Shown here piece by piece: positions 11,496-23,300 of a stretch of 64,000 nt of DNA. Position 1 is the first letter of the stretch, and each line of letters opens with the position of its first letter. The translations under genes were made by a program, and so were the position numbers. Source of the stretch: Lepiota brunneoincarnata (taxonomy: Eukaryota; Basidiomycota; Agaricomycetes; Agaricales; Agaricaceae); the NCBI GenBank assembly GCA_023014365.1, contig JAEBUN010000004.1:2604001-2668000 (forward strand), given 5' to 3'. The notes beneath the pieces were generated by a model. That model was not told the origin of the DNA, searched no databases, and saw nothing but the letters and a program-made list of their open reading frames with translations.

Positions 11496-12143
11496 TTAGA
11501 TCGTTGTCTCGTATGGCACAGGTCTCATCGTTTGGGGTGCATTGTCGGCGATTGACACAAGGCGGGCTCCCCGAGGTGCAGCAGGTTGGCGTTTAAGGTT
11601 AACACGTTCTGCAAAGCCGAATGAAATGGAATCCCAGAAAACCCATTACACGGTCGACTTACCACCCTTCTCCCTCGCAGCAACGTGCGCATCATGGTTT
11701 GCCTTCACCCGGTCAAGGAACTCCTGACGGCACCCTGAGTGCCTGATGTGCTCAACACGGACATTGACGCGCTTCTCGATGAAGCGGTTGCCAACAACCT
11801 TGTACACGATGACGCCGACCGACGATTGTGTGACATTGTAGACTATACCAGTTCGTCTGAATATCCAGAATCAGAATATATATGCTTCCAGGTCGCTAGT
11901 CTGGATCATACCCATGATAGTATTTGTGAGGCATGCCCTTCTGCTGAGCAGCATTGGCCTTGATGTCGACTATATCACCAATGCAGTAGTTGATCAGGTA
12001 GGTCGACAACTTGATAGGGCCGTGTTCTGTGTGCATATGTCCTGTTAGATATGTTTCGCAAAAGATCACTATGACCACCTGCCTTTGAAGCCCCGCTTGA
12101 ACATGTGGCGCGTGCGCGCGCGGTAACCAAACGAGTGCGGCAT
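11496..12143 (-). CDS. RPL21: 60S ribosomal protein eL21
   Basis: Structural protein of the large cytosolic ribosomal subunit. Exons give [101 protein letters not shown] and the C-terminus [16 protein letters not shown]...PVPYETTI, matching yeast and human eL21 along their whole length. The first intron has a GC donor: AAAG|GCAGGT (at about 12081) to CACAG. Only this choice gives both the right phase and the family's fixed length. It is divergently transcribed from uS4 (start 12520), leaving a shared 376-bp promoter. No frame break is seen. Confidence 0.95.
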
Positions 12144-12519
12144 CTTGTCTTGAGGAAAGGGCTAAGAGTCTGTGGTGCCCGACGCAATCCAGCATATTGT
12201 CCAGCATAACATCCGATCGTGATGGCAAAACATATAAACAGGAGAGGTAATCGTTAGCGTCCCCCAAGTCTACGTGCAATAAACCATGTGCTCACCGTTG
12301 GGTGGGGGTACCGGGATTGTGTCCTGTGTCCTGTCAATAACTTGTGCAGTGGGTACGAGGAGGGGACGGCTGATTCCGTGTGGCTTGTGGCCAGCTGTAT
12401 AGTTGTGGCTGTGACCCAAATCCTAAATCCATGTTTGGTCATGCTCATAGTGATTTCTGTTCGCCCATCCTTCGACCCAAAGCCGCAAGACCCTTCGAAG
12501 GTAGAAAAATAACAACAAA
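12144..12519. promoter_or_regulatory. bidirectional ribosomal-protein promoter (eL21 / uS4)
   Basis: The 376 bp between two divergent ribosomal protein start codons must contain both promoters. No consensus TATA box is placed convincingly for either gene. A CTTCGAAG palindrome lies at 12493-12500, close to the uS4 start. Assignment of individual factor sites is not possible by eye. Confidence 0.6.
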
Positions 12520-13446
12520 ATGCCCAGGTAGTGTCTGTCTCGCACCTTGTCTCTGTTACGCTGACCAGACTTGTCTTCAGGGCCCCGAGGAACCATAGCA
12601 AGACGTGAGTAGTAGTTCTCAACCCTCAAGATCCACCTCAGGTGGAGGGTGTGTGCACAGTGCTGATTCGCCTCATGCCAATCCGTGCCCCCCATCCCAT
12701 GCTCTTGCACTTGTGTGTACATGGCTTTGCCTTGATCTCATACGCGATCAATGAACCCACTCGTGGTTCGTGTGCAATCATGGATGACATAGTTACAAGG
12801 TCCCCCGTCGACCTTACGAATCCGCTCGCCTTGACGCAGAGCTCAAGGTGCCAATCTTTACCCTATCTCATAATACGTGACACCGATACCCGATCTAGCT
12901 CGCTGGCGAATACGGTCTTCGTAACAAGCGTGAAATATGGCGTATCGCTCTCATCCTCTCCAAAATCCGTCGTGCTGCCCGTGAGCTTCTCAAGCTTGAT
13001 GACAAGGATCCCAAGCGTCTCTTTGAAGGCAATGCCCTCATCCGTCGATTGGTTCGCATCGGTGTGCTCGACGAGAATCGCATGCGTCTCGATTATGTGT
13101 TGGCGTTGAAGATTGAGGATTTCTTGGAGAGGAGGCTGCAGACTCAGGTGTTCAAGAGTGGTCTTGCTAAGAGCATCCACCATGCTAGGGTGTTGATCAG
13201 GCAAAGGCACATCCGGTAAGTCCGCGTGTGATAAACTTGTTGCCTACGGATCACTGAATGGTGATATACAGTGTTGGCAAGCAAATTGTCAACGTTCCCT
13301 CTTTCGTTGTCCGACTCGACTCCCAAAAGCACATCGACTTCGCCCTGACTTCGCCATATGGGGGTGGTCGTCCTGGCCGTGTCAAGCGCAAGCGCGCTGC
13401 TGCTGCTGCCAAGAAGGATGGTGACGAGGATGATGACGATGAGTAG
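12520..13446 (+). CDS. RPS9: 40S ribosomal protein uS4 (S9)
   Basis: Primary rRNA-binding protein of the small ribosomal subunit. A tiny first exon (MPR, 12520-12527) is followed by an exon giving APRNHSKT, then [18 protein letters not shown] (from 12793), [18 protein letters not shown] onward with the S4 RNA-binding domain ([40 protein letters not shown]), and a final exon with a basic then acidic tail ([20 protein letters not shown]). Every junction is in frame. Divergent partner of eL21. The two genes are also neighbours in Saccharomyces cerevisiae (RPS9B/RPL21A; RPS9A/RPL21B, from memory), pointing to an ancient linked pair. Confidence 0.95.
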
Positions 13447-13724
13447 CCGACTCGCCCCCACTCGTTTCTGCACTTGTATCGGGGAGTTGGGTGGGAGTGG
13501 TGGGTGGGATGCTGGGCCCACCATGGTTCCGTCCTCGGTCATCGGCATTTTTCCAACAATATCATGTCTATTCTTCTCTAAATCCCACCCACTGGTGATC
13601 TGTTTGTATCGTATGACAACGCTCCCCAAAGATATGTGCTTATGACGCATGCACAAGATTTAACCGCTCCAGAGATTTGGAATCAAATTTCTTTGTGCCA
13701 TCGACATTCAATGGCTAAATCCTC

Positions 13725-16416
13725 TCAGAACACAGTCCGAGTGAAGATGGGCAAAGGGTGGGCTTCAGTGTTGAAAACATAGCCTGCAGGGGTCAGACGT
13801 GAGCAGAGGGAATCAACTTAGTCCTCCGTGCTTACGATCGAGTGGTATTACTGAGTCATCGGAGAATAAAAGGTAAAGGTACTTGAGAGTTTCACTCTAC
13901 ATATACTTGTGAGTAGGCTTATTTCATTGGCTCGCTTTATCCTACTCACCAAGAAAAAGGTCTCCATCTTATCTTCTTTCCTCGTAGGTACCTCATCCAC
14001 GTTGATAATGGTAGTATATCCACCCGTCTCAACACGGCAGTGCTTTTCGATAGCTTGGAATATATTCCAGCCGTGGTCTCTATAACGTTGTTCACCCGTG
14101 AGACGGTAAGCTATGAAAAGGGACTCGACAGTTTCTGGGCTGTAGAAAGCTTGCATGAGGCGCGACGCGATGTTGTTAGTTGGGTTTACGTACCGGAGCA
14201 TATAACGCGCATTGTATGGTGGCAATTCCCCTGGGCTGTGATGGTGTTAGAGATCGGAGTAATGCGCGGTTAGGGGGGGAAGAGTCGCGATGGAGAACGT
14301 ACCGAGCGCCTTTAATATACCAATCTAGTGGAGCATTGGGCATCTCATCCATACCATCACTCGGAATCCTGAAATGAACGATCTCAGGAGACAGGCCCCT
14401 ACCGTATTCGCATGTTAGAAACAAAAGAATAAAGGTATTGCGGGGGTTTGGAGTGACATACGTAGCAGTATCATGCGTATGCAAGCACGTCTTGAGGAGT
14501 TCTGAACCCGTTTTCCAGTCCCGCAGTCCTTGCTCTGAGAGCTGTCCTCGACGGGGTGGGCGAGAGATGGAGTCCCTTGGGACTGCCGGGTCTGCAGTGA
14601 CGGCGCCGAGCATTAGCGAGCCGGCGAGGAAACATGTGAGGTGGTCTTGTTTCGGGACAAGGCGCCATGAACTGCATTGGAGTTCGTTGAAGGCCGAGTT
14701 CAGAGGGGACACACACTTCAGACAGGTGATGAGCACGTACATTTCCCCGTCGCCGTTTTGCTCAGGCTGGAGTTCTGAGGTATAGGTATAACCTCCGGCT
14801 CGTGTTTTTTTGATGAGGTGATCGTGGATAGAAGTCATGGAGTCTATGTACATCTAGGAGAGCGCTCCTTAAGAATCTAGTGTAGGACTTGGGGGCAGGG
14901 GAGACTTGAGACTTACGTCCTTGTAGGTAGGTTCTGTGTAACGCTATGGCAAGCATCCCTGATAAATGGATGATTTTCTATCTTGGAAAAAGAGCTCTTA
15001 CAGTTTGTATATACTGTTTCCTGTCGGTAGATGAGTTGGCAATCATGGGGCGCGATGGGAATGCTACAACGCACAGTAGATATTCATAATAAGAATCGGC
15101 TCTAGAACCTAAGCGAACGGCTGACGTTACATATTGCCCGTCGTCAACACTAGAGACATTATTGGTGAGAATTGTAGACAGACAGACGCATTAAGGAGCA
15201 GCGAGTTCTCACTTCATGAAGATAGAGGCCATTCCATGGGGGAGTCTAGCCTTCCTCACGACCTCCATGATCTTCATTCGTATGTTAGCTGAGTCCAGGC
15301 ATCTCGGTTTCGTGGTGCAGACCTACCCGCTCAACCTTGTTCCAGTAGACTGGGTTTTTTGTAATTTCGCTCAGATAGCGAAACTCGAGTTGCAGAGTCC
15401 CCACTTCCGCCACACTGACCAGTCCCGGGAAATCAGTAGTGTGGAGGCCCTTCTTCTCCGCGAGGTTGACTACAGGAAGGGGTAGGCCAGAGGAAGTCTC
15501 GAAGGCGGGAAGAATACGTTCTGCGAGGTCGACGGCCTTGTCAAGCAAGAGAGAGTCATTGTCCGTAAGATGGTGCGCGGATAAGAGCCCTCCAAGGACC
15601 CGTATAGTCGTCTTCGGAAAAGTCACTGGTTAGCCACCACCACTAAACGCGAGACAACGACGGACTGACTTCGAATGTGCTGAAGGAAGCATTCTTATCG
15701 AATGAGAGTTTTCGTTCCACCCAATGCCTGGCCCTACTGTATTCTTCGTCAAGTCCCATTATGAGCATTGTATCGAGAGAGTCTACGACGGTGTAACCAA
15801 TTCCGCCCGCCTCTGTGAGGTCGGTGCCTTCGTGGCTGATTGGGTGATATTCATCTGCGCCCATGGCATCCCGTTCTATGCAAAGGTCATAAGCTAGGTG
15901 CAAGGCGCCCTATTCTGGTAGTCCTACCGTATGCTAGCCAAGCGTGCTACAGGAAACTCGTCAGAAAATTTGGGCTATAATAGAAACCTGATTTACTCGC
16001 CTTGAAAGCTTGAACAACAGCCCCCTGCCTAGCCAAATCTGCCTGAAGCTTTGTTACGACGGGAGAATCTGCCTGAGGAGCTGTATCCCAATGATCTGAG
16101 AAGCCTATCCAGTCATTAAGAGCATTATATATTACGTGGGGTTGCTAAAGGGGTTTGGCCTCTTAGTGGTTTGTGACGAGCTTGGAGAAGAGGCGTACTA
16201 GATAGGCATATATTGCGAGAGCGAGGATGAATCCTCCCCAAAGGTAATTGGAATAAGCCTCAAGCGCTGGTGTGCTTTTCTGTTAATGGAATGCTGAGTC
16301 GGTCAACAGGAACGCCAAAGTTGTTCGCATCGCACTTCTGAATTTCCCTTGGGCGTTGGTTTTGTGTGCCGCGAACTGTCGTCTCTAGCTTTTGTCCGTT
16401 TTCGGAGTTGGCTCAT
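13725..16416 (-). CDS. mannosyl-oligosaccharide alpha-1,2-mannosidase (GH47, class I)
   Basis: Trims Man9 N-glycans in the ER/Golgi lumen; inverting and Ca2+ dependent. A type II membrane layout is visible: a short basic cytosolic tail (MSQLRKRTKARDDS), one membrane segment (WGGFILALAIYAYLV), then the lumenal catalytic domain. Family signatures in order: AFKHAWLAYERDAMG, DEYHPISHEG, GGIGYTVVDSLDTM (catalytic Asp), IRVLGGLLSAHHL, DHLTCFLAGSL, GELPPYNARYMLRPETVES (catalytic Glu), ETLKYLYLLFSDD, and YVFNTEAHPLPIFT with the Ca2+-binding Thr. About a dozen short introns are present. The junction AFK|HAW (about 16015) uses a GC donor (AAG|GCGAGT). One junction just after the membrane segment (about 16090-16170) could not be resolved in frame. 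Converges on uS4. Confidence 0.88.
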
Positions 16417-17056
16417 GGAAATAGGTAAGGAAGAGGGGGGGCTGGTAACATCACATCATGTTCTGTCAATTTGAAATTCACATCAGAGAGGCGGTTGCCA
16501 CATCAATGATCAGATGCCGAAGTAGACGCTCGACTCTGGGCGCCAGCTACTTAAGTTCTTCCCACCTACACTCCGACTGGGGTATTTCCTTCAGTAGGCG
16601 GCGGCCTTGTTTCTCAACAGAGCTCGTCTCTCTGTTTGAACCGCCTTACTCACGGGACAATGTTGAATAGCCACTTTGGGGCCAAACTACTGCACTAACA
16701 AGAAGACGAGCCTTAGGCCTTTGGTTCACTATTCTGCCGGAAATTCAGACAAAGTATGCCCTCTCGGACCCGCACACTGGAGTTGCGATGGGAAACACTG
16801 TATGGTCAACAACGCAGGGCACTTCTTCTATATCCGTCTTTTTTCTGTCGAGTTTAGCCCTAACACTATCCAAGAACTATTCCTAATTGCCTTTGACTGT
16901 CACTTGTTCAGTGACTCCCTAGGGGATCTTCCAAACGGTCACTTGTATGTTCGAACAGTCGATATTTCATCGACTTTCCTCTCGCATTCCCTCCTGTCGA
17001 TCCCCCCCTTCGTCTCTGCCTCTGTGTAGGCCTAGAATATGTTCAAATTTTCTTGG

Positions 17057-17960
17057 TTATCGCAAGTCAAGCGACCGAAGATAAACCTGGGTGCCGTGAG
17101 ACTTGAATGGAAGTCCGCTGCTCGCAGCCTCCATCGAATCTCTTCGTAACCCGCTCAAAAACTGGCACCAGCTATGGACATCGGGTATTGCGAATCTCAG
17201 CGGCCCCCTTCGTAGGTTGCTCTTCGTCAACAAAGCTGGCAACCGGGTTACTAGGGCCTCTTCGAATATTTCACTCCAAAGCTCTCCGATTACGGAATAT
17301 CCATTTAAAATCGCCCCAGCGGAATGCACTCGGGATGGCACCTTCCGCGAGACTTACCCGTTGGTTTTGGCCTCTGACATTCTCATCAAACGCGAGCGGA
17401 TCAACTTGATACCAAAGATTTGCAAGGAAAGCTCAAGGGAATTGACGCAGCCCTTTACCGCACGCTCATTGATCTAGGCCCCAAACCACGAATCAAGTTC
17501 CTCTACCATTCCTGTGGTGGAAAGGGACCGCTTGAGGTTGGATGACGCCAGGATTGTTTGATATGATGGGGAACAGACAGCCGAGTACCTTGACTGAAAG
17601 CTCAAATCTCTCACATATGGTTCCAACCGTACGCCGGTTGTGAAATCGAATGCTTTTCCGGTCCACACCCCAATATACTCTCTCACCCCCGAGCACAATC
17701 TCCACAGGTAACGTATTCCTATTGGTGGGGGCCAAGGGAAGATCATAATCTTCATTAGCTGTACAGGTGTTAGTAGATGACTAATAATGATCTGCAGCAC
17801 AGTGAAGCAAGAACGGAAGCAACTCGATGCGGAAATTTTCAGAGCTATGGTCATAGCCACCACCCTTCTCCCTGCACATCTGGTCGCATACACCCGAGAG
17901 TGGTCACGTTCTTCTGAACATGACCGAAGTTCAAGTACTGGTGTGCCTTCGTGCACCAGT
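17057..17960 (-). pseudogene. possible F-box-like gene remnant
   Basis: Minus-strand frames include IGELWSEIFEEALV, which resembles the start of a fungal F-box (LPPEIWSEIF-like), followed after 20-odd residues by RFAIPDVHSWCQFL, where such proteins usually have VCRSWR. An adjacent frame (17474-17956) ends in a leucine/arginine-rich segment (EPYVRDLSFQ). No continuous reading frame links them. This is a weak call based on the motif spacing only; it could be unrelated noise. Confidence 0.25.
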
Positions 17961-19469
17961 CACTCGAGGCCACTCGCGTTGGATTTCATTTGGTCAGCTT
18001 TGCGAGTACCCTCTTGGGTCCATAGACTCCGATATTGCAATAGGAAAAAAAACACTGCATTGTCAACAGCTCATGCTACCCTGCCTCTGTTTCCTTTCGG
18101 GCCAGATTCGGTACATCCAAAGGTTATTCCTGAAAATCTCGGGCCACCTGTTTACAATGATATCTGGGATCTAGCGTGATCAACAACCAGAAAATTTCCG
18201 AGCACCTCACTTCCACGAACATTCTGAAAATATGCTCAGTTGTTTGCACAGTATGTTTTCTAACAGTCTAATCGAGCGCGCGACCACATGGTCTCACAAT
18301 CATGGTGTTGAATGTTAGCATACATGGAAACCAGATACCAAGCTGGCCTCATGGTTTTGATTGATTGGACACTGCAGGTTGACTGTCCCTGATATTATTG
18401 GTCTCAACTCACACATTTCAAGAGTGCTAACCTTTGCATTCTAGCTTAGTGTGGGTCCAGTGCCCCAGATTAATGATGCTTTCGACAGACCATCGAATTA
18501 GGGGACACGAATATTCCTGCATCTCCGTGAAGTCCATCGTAACCTCACAGAGTCCCTGGTCTCGCGGAGGCACACTTCATTGTTGCTCCAACAATCCGAA
18601 TCAACCGCATGATCACCAGGGGACTGCCTCCCCTTGATTCGAAATTTGAATGCCGTCATAGGAAGAGCGCGGAATAGCGCCAAGTGCTGTGCATTCTACC
18701 ACAGGTTACATCGTCCCGTCCCTTATAGGTCATATTCCTTGTCTGTGCTTGTTCCCTATTGGATTCCGCGCTTCGCAAAACTGTGTTGAAAATTTCCTAT
18801 TGCTAATACTGGAAAAAAATGTAGGTTCCTTGGCTGGCTGAGTCACAACACCGCCCGTTCTCTATTATGAGTTGGATGCCTTTCTCCTTAACCGGTCCAA
18901 TAAGATGGGCAAAAAAAACTCTCTGCTGATTGTAGCAAGATTTCTGGGAGAACGAAACCTCCCTTGCTCAGGAATATCTTTGGTAGAAAGAAGCCTCCGG
19001 GGGCAATTCAGCAAAACCGGGGCAAGGAAACAGGGATGACATGTAGCTTCGATAACTTTATGCACAGAAATTCGCCTTCTGTCGACTTGCAACCCGCATC
19101 TTTGTGTTGGTTGAAGCAACCAGTTGTAGCATGTCAACCAAAAAAAAAATTCCAATGCCGATTTGGGCGCTGTTCAAAGGGGCAGTGGCTAAGCGTGCCG
19201 GGAGTCACGACACCCATATTGGCGCCTGTCCACAATTCTGCTTGTCAGGGAGTTACTGGAGATGGAAGAAAGCCGCCTTATCTGACCGGGACCCTCCGAA
19301 TCTGTGCAAAAATTACAGCCTTGTGCACAGCAGTCATGAGCTCGCCGTCCAGGCGTCAATCACCAGGGAATGAACTAGAGATAGTCAGCCGACCCCAATG
19401 GTGTGCAGCGCAAATCTTATTCTAGCAAATCTTGACTGCTTCTGATGTTTTCAGCGCCCTTCTGTGGTG

Positions 19470-19475
19470 TATAAA
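19470..19475 (+). promoter_or_regulatory. TATA-like box
   Basis: TATAAA about 130 bases upstream of the ATG at 19603 (166 upstream of the alternative ATG at 19636). Confidence 0.4.
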
Positions 19476-19602
19476 TGCCCCCATTGGATCAGACCTCGAG
19501 CGTAACGCCGAGGCATCGTTCCTTCTTAACACCCCGAGACCTCTGTGCAACTCAAGGCGACCCGTGCTCTAGTATGTTTCATTTCCCTAGTACATACTCC
19601 AA

Positions 19603-21562
19603 ATGTTCCTGCTCATACCAATAATTACTCAGATCATGGTTTCGGCGACAACTGCAGCGATTATTGCTGCTGTTTGCGCAGCAGGCGGCGCCCTCTTGGG
19701 AACTGTGTGTGCTGGAATGTGGACCCATCGCATCGAAAAGTTCAAACGACACCGAGAGGAGATGGATATTTCCCAGAGATACCGTGACCCCCTTCTCAGA
19801 GCAGCCGAGCGTCTTCAAACTCGGATAAGAGGGCTATGTCAACAACCCCTGCAAAAAGTTGACGTCGACACGACAAACGTCAACGACCCTCATTCATACG
19901 ACTATTCCTTCACACTTTTCTTGTTCGGACAGTTCTTCACTTGGAGTTTGGCTCTTGAAAATGATGTGCCCACCAAGCATCGTAAACTCAGCGACGGAGA
20001 TTTGCAAGTCCTGAACGTTCTCTATAAGATACACAGGATCATGGACGATCCTGACACAGACGAAACCTTCCGGGTTTACATAGGGACACAGACTGCCATC
20101 GGGGAGGTCATGACAATCGAGAACAAAGGAAGCTCGGCCTGCATAGGATACTCTGAGTTTCTCGGAAAGTGGATTTCCAATCCCGTCGCCACTACCGGTA
20201 CCCCTGATTCGGCTTCGCAAAAAAACAATCCAGTGGCCTTCCAAACTTGGTTCCACCAGATCGAGAGCGGATTGGAATCACTCAGAAGCATCCCTGAGGA
20301 CTTTCCCCCCTGTATCACGGTGGGGGCAGCAGTGCCTTTCTTAACTGGGGACCAGAAGGCATTTCCGTTCAGGAAACTTCATCGGCTAATCCAATTCCAA
20401 CATCTACTGATTTCCCTGATACTAGTCTTGGATCCCGACCAGAGGAGGGGTCCTCAACACGTACGGGATTGCATCCAAGCATGGGACGAGGGAATCAACG
20501 AAGATGAATTCAAGTGCCAGTGTGAGAGATGTCCCTGGTATTCGCCTCTCAACGGATCTCGTGGTGGTACCACTCTCACCGGCCGCTCGCTCTTCCACCA
20601 CTCAGGCTCTCCTTCGTTGATTAACCGTCTAACCTCTCGCTTACATCACTCCTTGCGCACTGTCCTCTCCACCCCTGCTGTTCTCCCTACAATTGCTTCT
20701 CCAATTCCCACTCGCGTGTCACCTATCTCTCTTGCTAATACCACAGCTCTTGGTCCCCCCATCCTCTATGGTCCTGCTCCCGTTGGTCCAACCCCAACCA
20801 GCTTTGCTGCCCCTCCCAACCCATCTCCCATCATGTACAACCCTGGGCCTGTTGTCGTTCATGTCCCCTCGTCGGTCTCCAGCAATGACCGCCCATACGG
20901 GCACTCCCATCACACACGCAGCCGTCGACGTGCCCACCGACACTCCCGCCACCACGACCGTTCGAGGTCCCCTGAACGATCCCACCGGCACTCCCACCGA
21001 CGCTATTACTCGCCAGAACGGTTCCACCAACGCAGCTCATCCGGCTCCTCTAGTCGCGACCGACCTTCACGCTATGATCATGAGCCCGTCCCCATATTCG
21101 GTTACTCTGTCCCACGAAAAGGCAGACCCACCGTCAAGTTTTCTCGCCGTAGATGTGAGTGTTAATAATATTCCTACTGATGTCGTCCCGACTTTTACAC
21201 CCGTAGCACCTTCACGCGTCAAAGCCGCACGTTCTTTTTCCCCACCTACGAAACGGCGAATGAGCAGCAGGAAGAAGAAGGGCCGGGCCGTTAAAAGTAA
21301 GATCGAGGACGAAGAATGGGATGAACATGGAGGGGAGAGGTGGGTTAAAATGAGAAGAGAGGAAGATGGAGAGAACGAGTATGAGGATGAAGAGGAGGAG
21401 GAGAGTGAGAGCGAGGAGGGGAGCGAGGACGAGGAACAAGCAAGAAGAGCCCTGAGCACACCAATGAAAAGGAAAGGGAGAACATCAAGGCAGAGGATGA
21501 AGAAAGGAGGGAAAAGAAGTGTGAAGGTAGGAAGGGGAAAGGGGAGAGCAAGCACAAGGTGA
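19603..21562 (+). CDS. membrane-anchored protein with His/Arg/Ser-rich and acidic/basic tail
   Basis: About 636 residues from two exons joined by a 52-nt intron (21155-21206). The ATG at 19636 is an alternative start, giving MVSATTAAIIAAV. One hydrophobic segment (residues about 13-35) is followed by RYRDPLLRAAERLQTRI, LFLFGQFFTWSLAL, FRVYIGTQTAIGEVMT and CIGYSEF. From memory this order recurs in a widespread, uncharacterised fungal/actinobacterial family with a YRDPLL...LQSR head. Residues 330-520 are Pro/Ser-rich, then strongly His/Arg/Ser-rich (HSRHHDRSRSPERSHRHSH). Exon 2 adds a lysine-rich patch, a long Glu/Asp run and a basic end (MKKGGKRSVKVGRGKGR). The intron sits exactly at the composition change, so the tail may have been acquired. 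Single-pass membrane location is predicted; the function is unknown. Confidence 0.75.
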
Positions 21563-22264
21563 CGAGGAACGAGATGAAAAGGGAAAAGGGAAATAACTCT
21601 GTAAGGCCAACACAATGCTTCAGTGTAACTGGCAAGTATCAGAGCCAGCACTCTCGTTTGTGAACAGCCTCCTCCCCAGTTCACTTGCTAAGCGGCGGCC
21701 CTACAATGCCGACTGTTGGAATTAGTGATTCCGGCAAACTGGCGGAATGCCCCTGACCACCTCATGGAGGCCATGTTGTAGGTAGATTATATACACCTGT
21801 AGTTTACCAGTAGTCTTTGTCCGTTTACCCTCCCTTCCCCTGCTCTTGTCGCCCCGTCGTTGTCTCTCATGAATACACGCTTTCGTCGTTGCCCACCTTC
21901 TTGAGTTGATTTCAACACTGACCTCAGAACGTCATAATCCAGTGACAATCGTCCTCGCCACTCGTGTCTAATTCCACTCCCTAAGCTCGATCTGCACTAC
22001 AGGCTCACAACCTCTAGACTAACTGTGGATCCCTCTAGTGAAGGGGTGCATTGGAATATGTAGTACCAAAGCCATTCTACTCCGCGTGTAGATTATTCCC
22101 TACCACGGAATGTAACGGTGGCTCTTACTGCTAGGACCATTGAAGACGGTAAACTGTGAGTGTTCGGCGCTCCGGGTTTGAAGCCTAAAGACTTGACCCC
22201 CAGTTCCACCTCCCCGTCGAAAGTTAGGACACGCCATGATCACCATTTTGGCTTACAGATTTCG
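21563..22264. other. intergenic, no gene seen
   Basis: No supported frame or RNA gene. The duplicated block shared with 23529-24530 begins around 22168. Confidence 0.4.
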
Positions 22265-23245
22265 ATGCAGCAATGGAGGAACATTATCACTGCATCGATA
22301 GCAGCCCTCTATTTTCTCCCTGTCGAAGCCAGACTCGATATATAAAAATCTGGGGTCTACCTTTTTATAAAGCTATCAATGATTCAACTCGATCAACAAC
22401 TAGAAAATACTCTTGCAGTACCAAATGTTCTAGAAACCCATCTCATGCCAGCTGGCAGCTGGGGAGTCCCCGCGCCAAAGACCATTTTTCTTGTCTACGC
22501 CGCAAACCACGAATTTTCGGATCCACTAGCCCCGGATACATGAATTGATCGTAAATCTAAACTTGAAGGGGAGAGAACAAAGGACTAATTCGAGAAAATC
22601 CCCTAGCGCACAGACATTTCGGGCTAGATCCTGAACGCCCGCCCGATGTCAAGCATCGTTCTCTGGGTTACAGCCCACCGACAGACCATGATTTCCTCGA
22701 AGCATAGTTGCCCATCTTTTGTGGTTCCTGTATGAAGTGAAATGCTCCATTCAATCCAAAACAGAGTATGGAAAGTCATAACGATCTTCCAATTCTCCAG
22801 CAAGAGCTGTGGCAAGCAAGTACTGTCCGAACTCACTCTGATTTCTCTCCTTCTTACTATTGGGCTAGCCAGTGCCCTTACCGTTCAAGGTCCATGGCGG
22901 TTTGCCTTGCATGGTGAAGGTGATCGAAGTTTGATTATCATCCAACGTAGCTATAACGTATCACCCCGGAGTACTTTGTTTACCCAATGCCAGGCGGAGG
23001 TTGATGTTGACTTGCTTGTTTTTTTCCATGTCCAGCTCGGAGTATGCGGAACAGTGAATGATGGCTCTGAGCTGGTTACTGCGCTGAACCCATTTGTACA
23101 GACGAGGAGAAATCAGTCGATGTGGCGATTGTCGACAGTTACGAGGGTTGTCAGTTTTGGAGCCCTTGATTTGTCCCCTGCTAGCTTCAACCTACTCGCC
23201 GATATGGGGGAAGAGCGCATGCCTATCACCTGTAAATTTATCTAG
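22265..23245 (+). pseudogene. RlpA-like / barwin-like double-psi beta-barrel protein, copy 1 (degraded)
   Basis: The 3' part reads LGVCGTVNDGSELVTALNPF, an intron or break, then SVDVAIVDSYEGCQF-like and LDLSPASFNLLADMG...PITCKFI, stop at 23243-23245. This follows the RlpA-like double-psi barrel pattern (GxxACGxxNxxxxxxVAL ... VxDxCxGC ... DLSxxAFxxLA). Upstream, MQQWRNIITASIAALYFLPVEA (22265-22330) looks like a signal peptide. The intervening sequence matches copy 2 at 23634-24530 but is interrupted by stops, and the conserved Cys-Gly-Cys element is altered. Known fungal members are small secreted wall-associated proteins related to expansins and loosenins. Probably decayed; a spliced gene cannot be excluded. 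Confidence 0.5.
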
Positions 23246-23262
23246 GAAGATACACATGTCCT

Positions 23263-23300
23263 CGCGTCGTTCATGACCTCTCGCTCCACTCATTTACGCC
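23263..23300 (+). pseudogene. fragment of the SCI1-like gene 5' end
   Basis: ATGTCCTCGCGTCGTTCATG at 23266 resembles the start of the RS-protein gene at 24669 (Met-Pro-Ser-Arg-Arg-Ser), followed by a stop. It lies at the same distance downstream of RlpA-like copy 1 as the real gene lies from copy 2, so the duplication extended into this gene. Confidence 0.4.

Larger units (their letters stand above)
16417..19602. other. gene-poor stretch
   Basis: About 3.2 kb without a convincing gene. Short frames occur on both strands but lack recognisable motifs, apart from the possible F-box remnant annotated separately at 17057-17960. This looks like old decayed sequence. A TATAAA at 19470-19475 lies ahead of the gene at 19603. 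Confidence 0.4.

Noticed and set aside
18964..19425. 153-residue plus-strand ORF in the gene-poor region
   Set aside because: No motif, odd composition, no support for introns; treated as chance.
20693..21170. Separate gene from the ORF at 20693
   Set aside because: Its first half is an out-of-frame shadow of the 19603 gene; only the part after 21207 is real, as exon 2.
21067..21684. 205-residue Ser/Leu-rich minus-strand ORF
   Set aside because: Complement of Glu/Lys-rich exon 2 of the 19603 gene.
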